A DNA stretch of 64,000 nt from Kofleriaceae bacterium. Its GTDB lineage: Bacteria; Myxococcota_A; Polyangia; Haliangiales; Haliangiaceae. Positions 51,967-61,886 of this stretch are shown here, piece after piece (positions within the stretch are counted from its first letter, which is position 1; each line of letters begins with the position of its first letter). The stretch spans positions 62,001-126,000 of the forward strand of contig JACKDR010000012.1 in NCBI GenBank assembly GCA_020633495.1, given 5' to 3'. The notes beneath the pieces were generated by a model. The model saw nothing but the letters and a program-made list of their open reading frames with translations, was not told where the DNA came from and did no database searches. A program made the position numbers and the translations under genes.

Positions 51967-51997
51967 AAAACGCTGAGGGCCGCTTGCGGCGGCCCTC
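51967..51997 (-). terminator. Intrinsic terminator between the two dsbA-like genes
   Basis: Read on the minus strand: a perfect 9-bp stem (51989-51997 with 51975-51983) with a 5-nt loop, then 4 nt and TTTT (51967-51970). It lies 40 bp past the stop of the upstream dsbA-like gene and would partly or fully separate the two copies. Confidence 0.7.
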
Positions 51998-52036
51998 GGG
52001 GGGATGGCTACGCGACGGTGGGTATCGTCGGTCGGG

Positions 52037-52858
52037 TCACTTCGGCGAGAACTTCTTCAGGCCCTTGTCCATGACCCAGGTCTTGTAATAGTCGGCCTTC
52101 GGGGTGCCGGCGGCGACGCGCTCCTCGGCCTTCTTGAGCTCCTCGTCGATCATCGCCTTGAACTGCGGGTACGGCACGGCGCCGCCCGGCAGGAACCGGC
52201 CGTTGATGAAGTGCGCCGGGGTCGCGCCGACGCCGAACGCCGACAGCTCGGCCTGGTCCTTCTGGACCATCGCGACGCAGTCACCCTTCATGTCGGTCTT
52301 GAACTTGTCGACGTTGAGGCCGAGCTCGGTGGCGATCGCCACCATGTTGTCCTCGTCGAACTTGCGGGCCTTGAACGCCTTCTCCCACAGCGCCTCCTCC
52401 ATCTGCGGGTACTTGCCCTGGAGGGTCGCGGCGCACGCGGCCTGCGCCGGGATGGTCGCCACCTGCGGGTGCACGACGAAGTCCTTGTAGACGATCTTCA
52501 CCTTGCCGTCGTAGTCCTTGAGGATCTGCTCGTGGGTCGGGCGGACCTTCTCGCAGTACGGGCAGGCGAACTCGTAGGCCTTGACGATCGTGACCAGCGC
52601 GTCGGGGGCGCCGCGGAACGGATCGCCGTCGATGGGCACCGCGTAGACGTCCTTGGGATCCGGCTCGGGGCGCCGCTGCGGCTGCGGCCGCGCCGCGCCC
52701 GCGCCGCCGCCACCGCCGGCCGCGACCATCTTCTTGATGTCGGAGACTTCCTTCGACAGATCGTCGAGCTTCTTCTCGACCGCCTTGTTGTCCTGCTGAC
52801 AGGCGGTGGCCCCGACGGCGAGCGCCATCGCGACGGTGATGAAGGCTAGCTTCTTCAT
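52037..52858 (-). CDS. DsbA-family CPYC thiol-disulfide lipoprotein (copy 1)
   Basis: A 273-aa paralogue of the gene at 51.1-51.9 kb with the same layout: lipobox ATAC, helical KAVEKKLDDLSKEVSDIKKMV, Gly/Ala linker, DsbA-like domain with CPYC, and cis-Pro loop GVGATPAHFINGRFLPGGAVP. Large stretches are identical, the differences being mainly in the signal peptide, linker and a few helix residues. The ATG has an AGGAG site about 9 nt upstream. It starts 16 bp past the M56 gene's stop on the same strand. Confidence 0.9.
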   Translation of the reverse strand: MKKLAFITVAMALAVGATACQQDNKAVEKKLDDLSKEVSDIKKMVAAGGGGGAGAARPQPQRRPEPDPKDVYAVPIDGDPFRGAPDALVTIVKAYEFACPYCEKVRPTHEQILKDYDGKVKIVYKDFVVHPQVATIPAQAACAATLQGKYPQMEEALWEKAFKARKFDEDNMVAIATELGLNVDKFKTDMKGDCVAMVQKDQAELSAFGVGATPAHFINGRFLPGGAVPYPQFKAMIDEELKKAEERVAAGTPKADYYKTWVMDKGLKKFSPK

Positions 52859-52874
52859 GGGACGAAACTCCTGC

Positions 52875-54271
52875 TCATTCCTGGGTGCATGTCTGGGGGG
52901 GTTCCAGCGCGGCGCGCCCGACGCTGGGCGACGAGGACATATCCTCGTTCGGGGCACGGTGGCAACTCAGCTCCTCGACGCCGGCGAGGCCGTCGCCGAG
53001 GACCAACCGCGGCGACAGCTCGAGGGCGAGGCGGTCGCGCTCGTCCGAGGCCAGGGGCGCCTCGGCGGTGGCGGCGACGTTCTCGTCGACCCAGCGGCGC
53101 CGCAGCGCCAGCTCGAAGTCGCAGGCCTCGTGGCGGGTCAGGCGACCGTCGCCGTCGGTGTCGGCCTCGGGGTAGACCGCCAGCATCTCGGACGCGAGCT
53201 GGGGCGAGAACACGCAGGGGGGCGGCGGCGCCTTGCCGGGGGTGCCGGACGCGGCGCCGCCGAGGGCGACGACGCCCCAGCCGGCGACGGCGGCGGCGCC
53301 GAGCTTGCCGAGGCCGGCGCGCAGGCCGCGGCCGGCGAGCAGCGCGTCGACGCGGCGCCCGAGCAGCGCCAGGTGCGCCGCCAGCGCCAGCGCGCCGTGC
53401 GGGGCGTGGCGACCGGCGCCGTGGGCGCGGACCAGGCGGACCAGCATGCGGGCGTACTCGGGCGCGGCCAGCGGCCCGTGGCGGACCGCCCAGGCGTCGC
53501 ACGCCAGCTCGCGCGCGGCGTCGACCCGGCGGTTGACCCAGCGGACGACGGGCCAGAAGAAGAACAGCGTCGCGGCGGCGACCTGGATCAGGCGCAGCCA
53601 GGCGTCGCGGCGGCGCAGGTGGGCCAGCTCGTGGGCGATCGCGGCGGCGAGCTCGGGGCCCACGGCGGCGGCCATCGCGGCCGGCAGCACCAGGACCGGG
53701 CGCACGAGGCCGACCACCCACGGCGCGACGCCGTCGACCTCGATCCGGATCGTCGGGGCGCGCCGCAGGCCCTGGCGCCGCGCGGTCGACGCCACCAGCG
53801 CGACCACCGCGGCGGCCGGCGCGGCGCCGGCGGCGGCGCGCGGGCGCGCAGCGCGCGGTGCTCGCGGAGCCGGCGGCTGACCAGCACCGCGACGCCGAGC
53901 AGCCACAGGGCGGCGGCGGCCAGCGCGACCGCGCCGGTGACGCCGAGGCCAGGCGCGGCGGGCGCGACGGCGGGGCCGGCGGCGGCGGCGGGCGCGGGCA
54001 GGAACAGCGGCGGCGCCGCGGCCGGGTCACCGGCGACGACGCGATCGATCAGCGACGACACCGACCACGGCATCGCCGGGCCGATGGGCACCACGAACTT
54101 GACCAGCACGACCGTCCACAGCGCGGCGATCACCGCCGGGCGGGCGCCGCGCAAGAGCGTCCGCGACAGCACCCAGGCCAGCGCGGCCAGCACGGTGCCG
54201 TGGACGAGGATCCACAGGCCGGTGCGCCAGGCGGTGGCCGCGACGTCGCCGAGACCGTGCAGCGAGGTCAT
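52875..54271 (-). CDS. BlaR1-like M56 membrane metalloprotease with EF-hand tail (one frame break)
   Basis: Starting ATG at 54271, the first ~140 residues give three to four membrane helices. At about 53838-53846 (a GCGCGC-rich run) the frame changes. It continues as an M56 peptidase with the zinc site HELAH (IAHELAHLRRRDAWL), the helix FFFWPVVRWVNRR and ELACDAWAVRHG. The C-terminus has no penicillin-sensor domain but a calcium-type EF-hand (DTDGDGRLTRHEACDF). The ATG overlaps the blaI stop (ATGA). In BlaR1/MecR1 systems the protease inactivates the BlaI repressor after sensing a signal. Confidence 0.75.
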
Positions 54272-54768
54272 CGCGCGTCCTCCGCGCCGACGTCGCCGGC
54301 CTGGCCGGCGGGCGCGGCGTCCGGGTCGTCGGCGTCGTCGTCGCCGGGGACATCGCCAGCGTCGGCGGCGTCGCCGGGCCCGGCCTCGGCGAGCTTGTCG
54401 TCGATGCGACGCTCGATCTCGCGCAGCTCGCCGACCGACAGCGACTCGTCCTCGACCAGGCGCAGGACCAGCGCGTCGGCCTCGCCGTCGAAGACGTCGG
54501 CGATGAACGTGCGCAGGCGATCGCGCAGCACCGACTCGCGTCGGTACGCGGCCCGGTACAGGAACGGCTCGCGGCTGCGGTCGACGGTCACCGCGCCCTT
54601 GGCGGCCAGCCGCCCCAGCAGGGTCATCACCGTGGTGTAGGCCTGCTCGGCGCCGTTGTTGCGGCGGGCCAGCTCGGCCCTGACGTCGGCCACGTTGGCG
54701 CGGCGGAGGTGCCACAGCACCTTCATCACGTTGAACTCGGCCGGGGTGAGGTCGGGTGAGCGGGTCAC
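54268..54768 (-). CDS. BlaI/MecI-family transcriptional repressor
   Basis: A 166-aa regulator. Residues ~5-75 form the BlaI winged helix (LTPAEFNVMKVLWHLRRANVADVRAELA, AYTTVMTLLGRLAAKGAVTVDRSREPFLYRA). A dimerisation region follows (~80-130), then an acidic Asp/Ala/Gly tail of about 35 residues that is longer than usual. It is the first gene of a minus-strand operon (repressor, M56 protease, two DsbA-like lipoproteins). The GTG start lies 18 bp from a matching palindromic operator. Confidence 0.9.
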   Translation of the reverse strand: MTRSPDLTPAEFNVMKVLWHLRRANVADVRAELARRNNGAEQAYTTVMTLLGRLAAKGAVTVDRSREPFLYRAAYRRESVLRDRLRTFIADVFDGEADALVLRLVEDESLSVGELREIERRIDDKLAEAGPGDAADAGDVPGDDDADDPDAAPAGQAGDVGAEDAR

Positions 54769-54785
54769 GACAGCGTTCGTTTGAT

Positions 54786-54801
54786 TACTACGGGCGTAGT
54801 A
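54786..54801. promoter_or_regulatory. BlaI-type operator
   Basis: Palindrome TACTAC-GGGC-GTAGTA, the same half-site as the known BlaI/MecI operators (TACTACA / TGTAGTA). It overlaps an AT-rich TAATCA that could be the -10 element of the blaI operon, so binding would block transcription. Confidence 0.75.
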
Positions 54802-54961
54802 GGTCAGGCAAGAGCGATTCGAACAACCTGCGTGGGTACCGGGGCCGCCGTCACGCTATTCCCGACCGTCCCGGGCGGCCGCCCCCGCCCGGGATGAGCC
54901 GAATCCAGCGCCGAGGGGACGATCCCCCTACATCGTCCCGATCTACCGTGATCGGGCTGCG

Positions 54962-55834
54962 ATGCGGATCACGAGCCCCCGGGGGATAGGCGTTGCGGTG
55001 GCCACGGCGCTGGCCGCGCTGGCGTGCAGCCAGCGGGCGGCCGATCGCCAGGCCATGACCGCGGCGCTGCCGGCGCCACCCCCGGCGTGGACGGCGCCGG
55101 TCGTGGTCGTGCTGGTGCCGCCGGGCCCGCCGGCCCCCGCGGTCGATCCCGAGCTGCTCGGGACCTTCCGCATGACCCGCTACTACGTCGCCCACGAGGC
55201 CGAGTTCAAGCGCGCCCCGGCCCCGGCGGTCGCGACCGACGCGGACGGCGAGGCGGACGATGGCGGCGGCGACGGCGACGAGGTCCTGGCGGCGACCGCG
55301 CCGGCCGCCACCGGGGTCACGATCTACGACGACCGCGGCTGCCGGCCGCTCGCGACCCTGGGCGCGCGCTTCTACGAGGTCATGGACGTCCAGGGCACCG
55401 GCAAGCTGCGTGACGGTCGCGTCGTCAACGTGTCGTCGCCGTGCAGCTGCGACACCTCGCCGTGCTACCGGGTCATGCCCCGGACCAGCCCGTGGGGCAT
55501 GAGCGCGTCGATGCGACCGCTGCAGCCGTTCCGCACCGTCGCCGTCGATCCCGAGGTCGTGCCGCTCGGGACCCTGCTGTACATCGAGGAGCTCGACGGC
55601 CTGACCATGCCCGGGCAGGCGCCGTGGGGCGGCTTCGTCCACGACGGCTGCGTCATCGCCGCCGACGTCGGCGGCCACATCGACGGCATGCACGTCGACT
55701 TCTTCGTCGGCCGCTACCAGTACAAGAAGCTGATCGACCGGCGCCGCCGCATGAAGTACGTCACGATCTACGACGGCGCCCGCCGCTGCGCCGACGGCGC
55801 GCGCGGCTGGGTCGCGCCGCGCATCGGATCGTGA
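54962..55834 (+). CDS. Exported 3D-domain protein (MltA/RlpA-like double-psi barrel)
   Basis: A 290-aa protein with a signal peptide and a Cys at ~residue 22 (possible lipoprotein). A Pro/Val- and then Asp/Gly-rich linker follows, and a C-terminal 3D domain with its three conserved Asp: VAVDPEVVPLGTLLYIEELDG, DGCVIAADVGGHIDGMHVDFFVG. Four further Cys (GCRP, SSPCSCDTSPC) probably form disulfides. The fold resembles lytic transglycosylase MltA's C-terminal part, so a cell-wall role is likely. No TANNNT hexamer or clear ribosome site lies at the ATG. Confidence 0.8.
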   Translation: MRITSPRGIGVAVATALAALACSQRAADRQAMTAALPAPPPAWTAPVVVVLVPPGPPAPAVDPELLGTFRMTRYYVAHEAEFKRAPAPAVATDADGEADDGGGDGDEVLAATAPAATGVTIYDDRGCRPLATLGARFYEVMDVQGTGKLRDGRVVNVSSPCSCDTSPCYRVMPRTSPWGMSASMRPLQPFRTVAVDPEVVPLGTLLYIEELDGLTMPGQAPWGGFVHDGCVIAADVGGHIDGMHVDFFVGRYQYKKLIDRRRRMKYVTIYDGARRCADGARGWVAPRIGS

Positions 55835-55917
55835 GCCCGGATCAGCCGCCGCGGTGGCGAGGATCACGGCGCCGGCGCGCTTGACGCCCGACCGTGTGCC
55901 CGCAAACTGGAGCAGCC

Positions 55918-58179
55918 GTGCCGTCCCGCCGCCTGGTCGTCGCCCCTGCCCTGTCCTGCCTCGCCACCGCGGTCGCGCTGATCGCGGCCCCCGCGGTCGC
56001 CGCCGCCGAGCCCCTGACCGGGTCGGTGCTCGACGGCATGACCCTCAAGCCGATCAAGGGCGCGGTCGTCACCGCGCCCGGCGGCGCCACCGCCACCACC
56101 GACAAGGTCGGCAGCTTCCGCTTCGACGATCTGCCGGCCGGGCCGCTGGCCCTCGACGTCGTCGCCGACGGCTACGACGCCACCGTCGAGCAGCTCGACC
56201 TCGTCGACGGCGGCATCGACGGCTACATCATCGTGCTGTTCGAGCCCGGCGCGGCGTCGGAGATCATCGAGATCGAGGACGAGGCGCCGGTGCCGCCGGC
56301 GCCCGGCCGCCAGGACCTCGGCCGCAAGGAGCTGACCCGCATCCCGGGCGCGCGCGGCGACGCGCTCACCGCGATCCGCAACCTGCCCGGCATCGGCCAG
56401 GCGCCCGCCGCCGGCAGCGGCCCCGGCCAGCTCGTCATCCGCGGCTCGGCGCCCGAGGACTCCAAGATCACGATCGACGGCATCGAGGTGCCGGTGCTCT
56501 ACCACTTCTTCGGCTTCACCTCGGTGCTGCCGTCGGAGTTCATCGAGAACATCGAGTACCTGCCGGGCGGCTTCGGCGCCGAGGAGGGGCGCTCGACCGG
56601 CGGCGTCGTCAACGTCACGACCCGCACCGAGGCGGTCAGCAAGGCCGAGGGCTTCGCCGAGCTGTCGTTCATCGACGTCTCGGGCTTCGTCCAGGCGCCG
56701 CTGTCGAAGGCCCACGGCGTCCAGCTGACCGCGGCGATGCGGCGCTCGACGATCGACCTGATCCTGCCGGTGGTCATCCCCGACTCCGCCAACATCGCGT
56801 TCACGACCGCGCCGCAGTACTACGACGGCCAGCTCCGGGTCGACTGGCGCGCCGGCGAGCACGACAAGCTCAGCGTCCTCGGCATGGGCAGCTTCGACCT
56901 GCTGTCGCTGCTCAACGACAACATCAACCCCAACGAGCCCGACTTCACCGGCGCCTTCGACAACGAGACCTCGTTCACCAAGGTCATCGGCCAGTGGCTG
57001 CACGGCGCCCACGGCCTCGACAACCGGCTCGTGGTGTCGGCCGGCACGTCGGGCTTCCGGGTCGAGATCGGCGCCGATCGCTACCTGCGCGCCAACCGCT
57101 ACACCCTCGAGACCCGCGACGACCTCGGCTACAAGGTCGGCGACCGGCTCAAGCTGCGCGCCGGCGCCGAGGCCCGGCTCGACTCGCGCGACCTCGACGT
57201 CCGGTTCCCCCAGGCCCCGGCCGAGGGCCAGCCGCCGCCCGGCAACTTCTCGACCCTGCCGCTGGTCGACTACATGCAGACCGTCGACAACAGCGTCGCC
57301 GGCGCCTACGTCGCCGCCGACCTGCGGCCGACCTCGGCGCTGACGATCACCTCGGGCGTCCGCCTCGACCAGTTCTTCTTCCTCGGCGAGCACACCGTGT
57401 CGCCGCGGCTGCAGGTCAGCCAGGCCTTCGGCAAGCGGTGGACCGCGAAGATGGCGATGGGCGCGTACAGCCGCGGCCTCGAGTTCGGCGAGAGCGTCGA
57501 CCCCGACCTCGAGCCCGAGAAGGCGTTCCAGTACGTCCTCGGCGGCAGCCACGAGCTGCGCCCCGGCGTCACCGCCGAGGTCTCGGGCTTCTACACCGAC
57601 CGTCGCAACCTGGTCACCACCGACGCGCTCAAGGCCAAGACCGATCCGCTGCACGTCTACGTCAACCGCGGCATCGGCCGCTCGTTCGGCGGCGAGGCCC
57701 TGGTCCGCGCCAAGCTCGACAACTTCTTCGGCTGGCTGGCGTACTCGGTGTCACGCTCGGATCGCGTCGACGGCCCGACCTCGTCGCGGCGCCTGTTCGA
57801 CTACGACCAGACCCACAACCTGGTCGCGGTCGCCAGCTACACCCTCGGCAAGTGGCAGTTCGGCGGCCGCTTCCAGTACGCCACCGGGACCCCGGTGACG
57901 CCGGTGGTCGGCTCGCTGTACCTCAGCGACGTCAACGCGTTCGTGCCGGTCTACGGCGCCGTCAACAGCGACCGCCTCAGCGCCGCCCACCAGCTCGACC
58001 TCCGCATCGACCGCAAGTGGAAGTTCGACACCTGGTCGCTGTCGGCCTACCTCGACGTGACCAACGTCTACTACCACGCGCGCACGCTGGGCTACTCGTA
58101 CAACTACGACTACACCGAGCGCACCGCGATCAGCGATCTGCCGATCGTGCCGGCGCTGGGCGTCCGCGGCGAGATGTGA
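55918..58179 (+). CDS. TonB-dependent outer-membrane receptor with regulatory beta domain
   Basis: A 753-aa receptor. The GTG has a GGAG ribosome site 5 nt upstream. A signal peptide (to about residue 27) is followed by a carboxypeptidase-regulatory-like domain (TGSVLDGMTLKPIKGAVVTAPGG) and the plug (RIPGARGDALTAIRNLPGIG, LVIRGSAPEDSKITIDGIEVPVLYHFFGFTSVLPSEFIENIEYLPGGFGAEEGRSTGGVVNVTTR). The barrel follows to the end. It should take up an unknown ligand with TonB energy. Its last ~50 bp overlap the convergent HTTM gene. Confidence 0.9.
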   Translation: MPSRRLVVAPALSCLATAVALIAAPAVAAAEPLTGSVLDGMTLKPIKGAVVTAPGGATATTDKVGSFRFDDLPAGPLALDVVADGYDATVEQLDLVDGGIDGYIIVLFEPGAASEIIEIEDEAPVPPAPGRQDLGRKELTRIPGARGDALTAIRNLPGIGQAPAAGSGPGQLVIRGSAPEDSKITIDGIEVPVLYHFFGFTSVLPSEFIENIEYLPGGFGAEEGRSTGGVVNVTTRTEAVSKAEGFAELSFIDVSGFVQAPLSKAHGVQLTAAMRRSTIDLILPVVIPDSANIAFTTAPQYYDGQLRVDWRAGEHDKLSVLGMGSFDLLSLLNDNINPNEPDFTGAFDNETSFTKVIGQWLHGAHGLDNRLVVSAGTSGFRVEIGADRYLRANRYTLETRDDLGYKVGDRLKLRAGAEARLDSRDLDVRFPQAPAEGQPPPGNFSTLPLVDYMQTVDNSVAGAYVAADLRPTSALTITSGVRLDQFFFLGEHTVSPRLQVSQAFGKRWTAKMAMGAYSRGLEFGESVDPDLEPEKAFQYVLGGSHELRPGVTAEVSGFYTDRRNLVTTDALKAKTDPLHVYVNRGIGRSFGGEALVRAKLDNFFGWLAYSVSRSDRVDGPTSSRRLFDYDQTHNLVAVASYTLGKWQFGGRFQYATGTPVTPVVGSLYLSDVNAFVPVYGAVNSDRLSAAHQLDLRIDRKWKFDTWSLSAYLDVTNVYYHARTLGYSYNYDYTERTAISDLPIVPALGVRGEM

Positions 58180-59122
58180 GCCGGCGCGCCGCGCCGGCCG
58201 CGCGCCGCCCGACCCAGCCGACCGGACGCTCGAGCCGGAACAGCGACGCGTAGGCGACGCCGAGCAGCGGGTACGGGAAGGCGATGTGCATCAGCGCCAG
58301 GACGCCGACGTGGAAGCTCCACGCGGTGACCGCCCAGGCCGCGGCGATCCGCCGGTGGACCATCGCCAGCGGCGCGCCGACCTCGACGACCATCGTCAGC
58401 GCGGCGAGCGCCGAGAACAGCCACGGCGACTCGAGCAGCGGCACCGCCAGCGGCGACGGCGGGACCCCCATCACCGCGCGCCGCAGGTTGTCGAACGCGA
58501 TCTGGTTGCGCAGCTGCTCGCCGTCGATCCACGCCCACCCGGCCATGCGCAGCTTGGCGACGCCGGCGAGGACGTAGGTGATGACGGTGACCGCGGTGAC
58601 CGCGCGCAGCGCCCAGCCGTGGCGACCGTCGGCGGGCGGCGCGTCGGCGCCGCGGCGGCCGCGCCGCCGGGCGTCGAGCGACCAGGCGTCGGCGGCCGGC
58701 GCCAGCGCCAGGATCGCGACGTGCAGCACCTCGAGGTTCTCGGTGTGGAAGACCATGCCCCACGAGTTGCGGTACGAGGTCACCCACAAGAGCGCGAGCG
58801 CGAACAGCGGCGCCAGCGCCCGGTGCAGCAGCCCGAGCGTGAACAGCACGGCGAGGCCGAGCGCGGCCACGACGATCGCCTCGGCCAGGCCCGGCGGCAG
58901 CGGCGCGCGCACCACCAGGCCGACCACCCCGACCGGCTTGAAGTCGGCGGCGTGGAGGTGGGCGTAGCCGAGCAGCAGGCGCAGCCGGACCAGCAGGTCC
59001 AGGGTCGCGTACAGCCCGACGACGATGCGCAGCGCGGCCAGGCGCTCGGCGGGCGCCGCGACGAACCACCAGTCGCCGGCCCGGGCCGCCAGGCCGCGCC
59101 GCGCCGGCGCCGCCGTCGTCAC
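58130..59122 (-). CDS. HTTM-domain membrane protein (vitamin K-dependent carboxylase-like)
   Basis: A 330-aa protein with about seven to eight membrane helices, belonging to the HTTM family. The key segment is TSYRNSWGMVFHTENLEVLHVAILALAPAADAWSLD, followed by YVLAGVAKLRMAGWAWIDGEQLRNQI. The enzymatic residues of true carboxylases cannot be confirmed. The GTG start overlaps the upstream gene's stop (GTGA). It ends the minus-strand operon of DUF2330 proteins and the cytochrome. Confidence 0.85.
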   Translation of the reverse strand: MTTAAPARRGLAARAGDWWFVAAPAERLAALRIVVGLYATLDLLVRLRLLLGYAHLHAADFKPVGVVGLVVRAPLPPGLAEAIVVAALGLAVLFTLGLLHRALAPLFALALLWVTSYRNSWGMVFHTENLEVLHVAILALAPAADAWSLDARRRGRRGADAPPADGRHGWALRAVTAVTVITYVLAGVAKLRMAGWAWIDGEQLRNQIAFDNLRRAVMGVPPSPLAVPLLESPWLFSALAALTMVVEVGAPLAMVHRRIAAAWAVTAWSFHVGVLALMHIAFPYPLLGVAYASLFRLERPVGWVGRRAAGAARRLTSRRGRPAPARSADR

Positions 59123-59568
59123 CGCGCCCCCGGCCGCGGCACCGCGCAGGTCGCGAGCTGACGCTCCGGCCCGCGCTCGCCGTGGACCAGGAACGCCAGC
59201 GCGTCGTGGGTGCCGCGGACGATCTGGACGGTGGTGACGTCGGCGAGCGCCGGGTCGGCGGCGACCCGGGCGGCGATGCGATCGCAGAGCTCGGGCACGG
59301 CGCGGCGCCGCACCGCGCTGGCGAAGGTCATGATCGCCTGCATGACCTCGGCGTTGGCGACGTGCCGGGGCCGGATCGTGCGGCGCTCGCCGGCGTCGGT
59401 GTAGCCGATCGCGTACTCGAAGGTCTGCTTCAGCGGCCGCGAGAACGCGAACATCGGGTAGGTCGACAGCGGGAAGCTGTCGTCGCGGGCCGGCCGGCGC
59501 AGCACCGGCGACGCGGTCGCGACGATCGCGACCACGGAGACGACGGCGCCGACCAGCCGGGGGTGCAC
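59119..59568 (-). CDS. Membrane-anchored small protein, unknown function
   Basis: A 149-aa protein with an N-terminal helix (LVGAVVSVVAIVATASPVL) and a soluble region (FPLSTYPMFAFSRPLKQTFEYAIGYTDAGERRTIRPRHVANAEVMQAIMTFASAVRR). The SxYPMF stretch recurs in proteins encoded next to HTTM genes, so they may act together. The GTG start lies 26 bp after the cytochrome gene's stop, and its own stop overlaps the HTTM start. Confidence 0.65.
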   Translation of the reverse strand: MHPRLVGAVVSVVAIVATASPVLRRPARDDSFPLSTYPMFAFSRPLKQTFEYAIGYTDAGERRTIRPRHVANAEVMQAIMTFASAVRRRAVPELCDRIAARVAADPALADVTTVQIVRGTHDALAFLVHGERGPERQLATCAVPRPGAR

Positions 59569-59594
59569 GCCGTCGTTGTATCGCAGGTCGCGCG

Positions 59595-61875
59595 CTACCT
59601 GGGCGCCGTCAGGACGTGGGTGTGACCGTGCTCGCGCTCGCGGGCGCACCGCGCCGAGCGGCGGGCGCACGCGATCCGCAGCGCGGCCAGGCCGTCGGGG
59701 GCGCGGAACCGGTCGTACGCGGCCAGCGCCTGGTCGGCGAGCGCGGGGTCGAGGGCGCGCAGCGCGGTGGCCTGGCTGCGCAGCAGATCCGGATCGCGCG
59801 GCGAGATCGCGAGGCCGCGGCGGGCGGCGTCGAGCGCGGCGCGGTCGTCGTGGAGGCTGCCGTGGGCGCGGGCCAGCGCGATCCACGCCGCGGTGTTGAG
59901 CGGCGCCTTGGTCGCGGCGGCCTCGGCGTAGCGGGCGGCCTCGTCCCAGCGCCAGACCCGGGCCAGCGCGTCGGCGGCGACGTAGTCGAGCACCGCGGGG
60001 CCGTCGCCGGGCAACAGCTCGCGGGCCCGCGCGATCAGCGCGAGGGCGTCGTCGGTGCGGCCCTGCCGGCCGGCGACCGCGGCCAGCTGCGCCAGCACCG
60101 ACGCGCGCGCGACCGCGCCGTCGGCGCCGGCCTGGGCGGCGGCGAGCGCCGCCTCGAGGACGACGCGGGGCTCGTCGAGGCGCTCGCTGATGACGCCGAG
60201 CAGGCCCATGCCGTCCTCGTAGAGCCGCTGCCAGGTCGGCGCGCGGGTGACGCCGGCGGCGGCGGCGCGCGCGGCGGCGTCGTCGGCGCCGGTGCCGAGC
60301 CACACCGCGGTCGCGGCGATCTCGGTGATCGGCTGGGGCGCGCACGGATCGAGATCGGCGTCGCGCGCGGCGCGGGTGCCGGCGCGGAACGCGGCGCCGG
60401 AGGGCGTGTCGATCGCCGCGCAGGCGTCGCGCTGCAGCCGCAGCGAGCGGCTGCGGTGGCGCAGCCGGGCGTCGACCCGCAGCGGCAGCGCGGCGGCGGG
60501 CAGATCGGCGGGGACGTCGAAGGCGTAGCGGGTGGTCGCGGCGTCGCGCGCCGCCAGCGTGTGGTTGGCGATCGCGCCGCGGAAGCCGATCAGCTCGTGG
60601 GCCTCGAGGATGTGGCCGTCCTGGTCGGCGACGTAGCTGCGCAGGACGTGGGCCTCCTCGTCGTCGACGTCGGCGGCGTGGGCGAGCCCGGACGCGGCGA
60701 GGCGGCGACCGCGGGCGTCGTGGATCTCGACCTCGATCCAGGTGTCCTGGACGTCGTTGACGCCGCCGGGGAAGCGGTGGCCGACCATCAGGTTGCGCAG
60801 CACGACGTCGAGCTCGAGGCGGCTGCCCGGCGTCACCGGCGCGCCGTCGGCGGGCAGGAACGGGCCGCGCGCGGCGGCGGCGCAGCGATCGCCGTCGCCG
60901 GGCGTCGCCGCGCAGGTCACGTACGCGGCGGCGACGTCGATCGACGCCGCGCCCTCGAGCCGGGCCGCGACCGCGGCGCGCTGGGTCTCGTCGTGGCGCA
61001 TCGCCGCCATCCAGGTGTGGCCGCCGACGAACCGGTGCGACGCGACCTGGCCGCCGTGGGCGGCGTACTCGTCGCCGGACGCGGCCTCGGGCGCCATGTG
61101 GCAGTCGATGCAGGTCTTGGCGGCGACCGCGTCGACCCGGCCGGCGCCGCTGCCGGTGTACGCCGAGCTGCGCCAGAACGTCGGCTCGTCGATGCCGTTG
61201 AGGTGCACCGGCAGATCCATGTCGGGGCTGATGAAGCCGCGATGGCAGCCGACGCACAGCTCGGCGCCCAGCGGCTTGACCGTGACCTGCTGGCGGTGGC
61301 GCGCGATCGACGCCGGATCGTCGAGGTCGGGGCTGCCGAGCCGCTCGCGCGACAGCACGTACGAGCCGTTGCCGTCGCTGGTGACCTGATCGATGCCGTG
61401 GCACAGCCGGCAGGTCACGCCCGAGTGGGCGCGCAGATCCTCGGCGGGGATGTCGCCGAGCATCAGGCCGTCGATCTCCAGCGACGCGTCGTGGCAGCCG
61501 CCGCAGTGCTGGCTCTGCGCCTTGCCGAGGCCGTCGCGGATCAGCTGGACGTTGGCCCGGTACACCGGGTTGTTGAACGACGCGAACGAGTGGGCGCTGG
61601 CGCTCCACTGCTCGGCGACGTCGGGGTGGCAGGTCGCGCAGGTGTCGGCGTCGGACAGGTTGTCGCCGTCGACCGCGGCGGCCCCGGTGGGGCCGGCCAT
61701 CGCCATCAGCGACGGCGCGAACGCCCCGGGCGCGCCGGGCAGGCGGGCCTCGACCACCGGCGGCGGCGGCGCCGGGTCGGCGGGCGGCGGCGCGGTGGCG
61801 CCGCCGCTGCGCGGCGGCGACGGCGGCCGCGACGACCGCGGCGAGGATGCTGGAGGTGACGGCGAGGCGACCCAT
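59595..61875 (-). CDS. Pentaheme cytochrome c with TPR-rich tail (one frame break near the signal peptide)
   Basis: The ATG at 61875 has a GGAG ribosome site and a signal peptide (VTSSILAAVVAAAVAAA). The frame changes at about 61.80 kb. The main part then has five CxxCH heme sites (CATCH, CGGCH, CRLCH, CVGCH, CIDCH) within ~220 residues, plus extra His for axial ligation, as in the c554-type multiheme family. A beta-rich middle and a C-terminal TPR-like helical region of ~200 residues follow (LAALAAVAGRQGRTDDALALIARAREL, AAWIALARAHGSLHDDRAALDAARRGL). A periplasmic electron carrier is likely. Its start follows the DUF2330 stop by 11 bp. Confidence 0.8.
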
Positions 61876-61886
61876 GGTGACTCCGT

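Noticed and set aside
52875..54768. Beta-lactam resistance operon
   Set aside because: BlaI and M56 proteins are present, but no penicillin-sensor domain or beta-lactamase gene is linked; the serine hydrolase at 29.8-31.2 kb is over 20 kb away.
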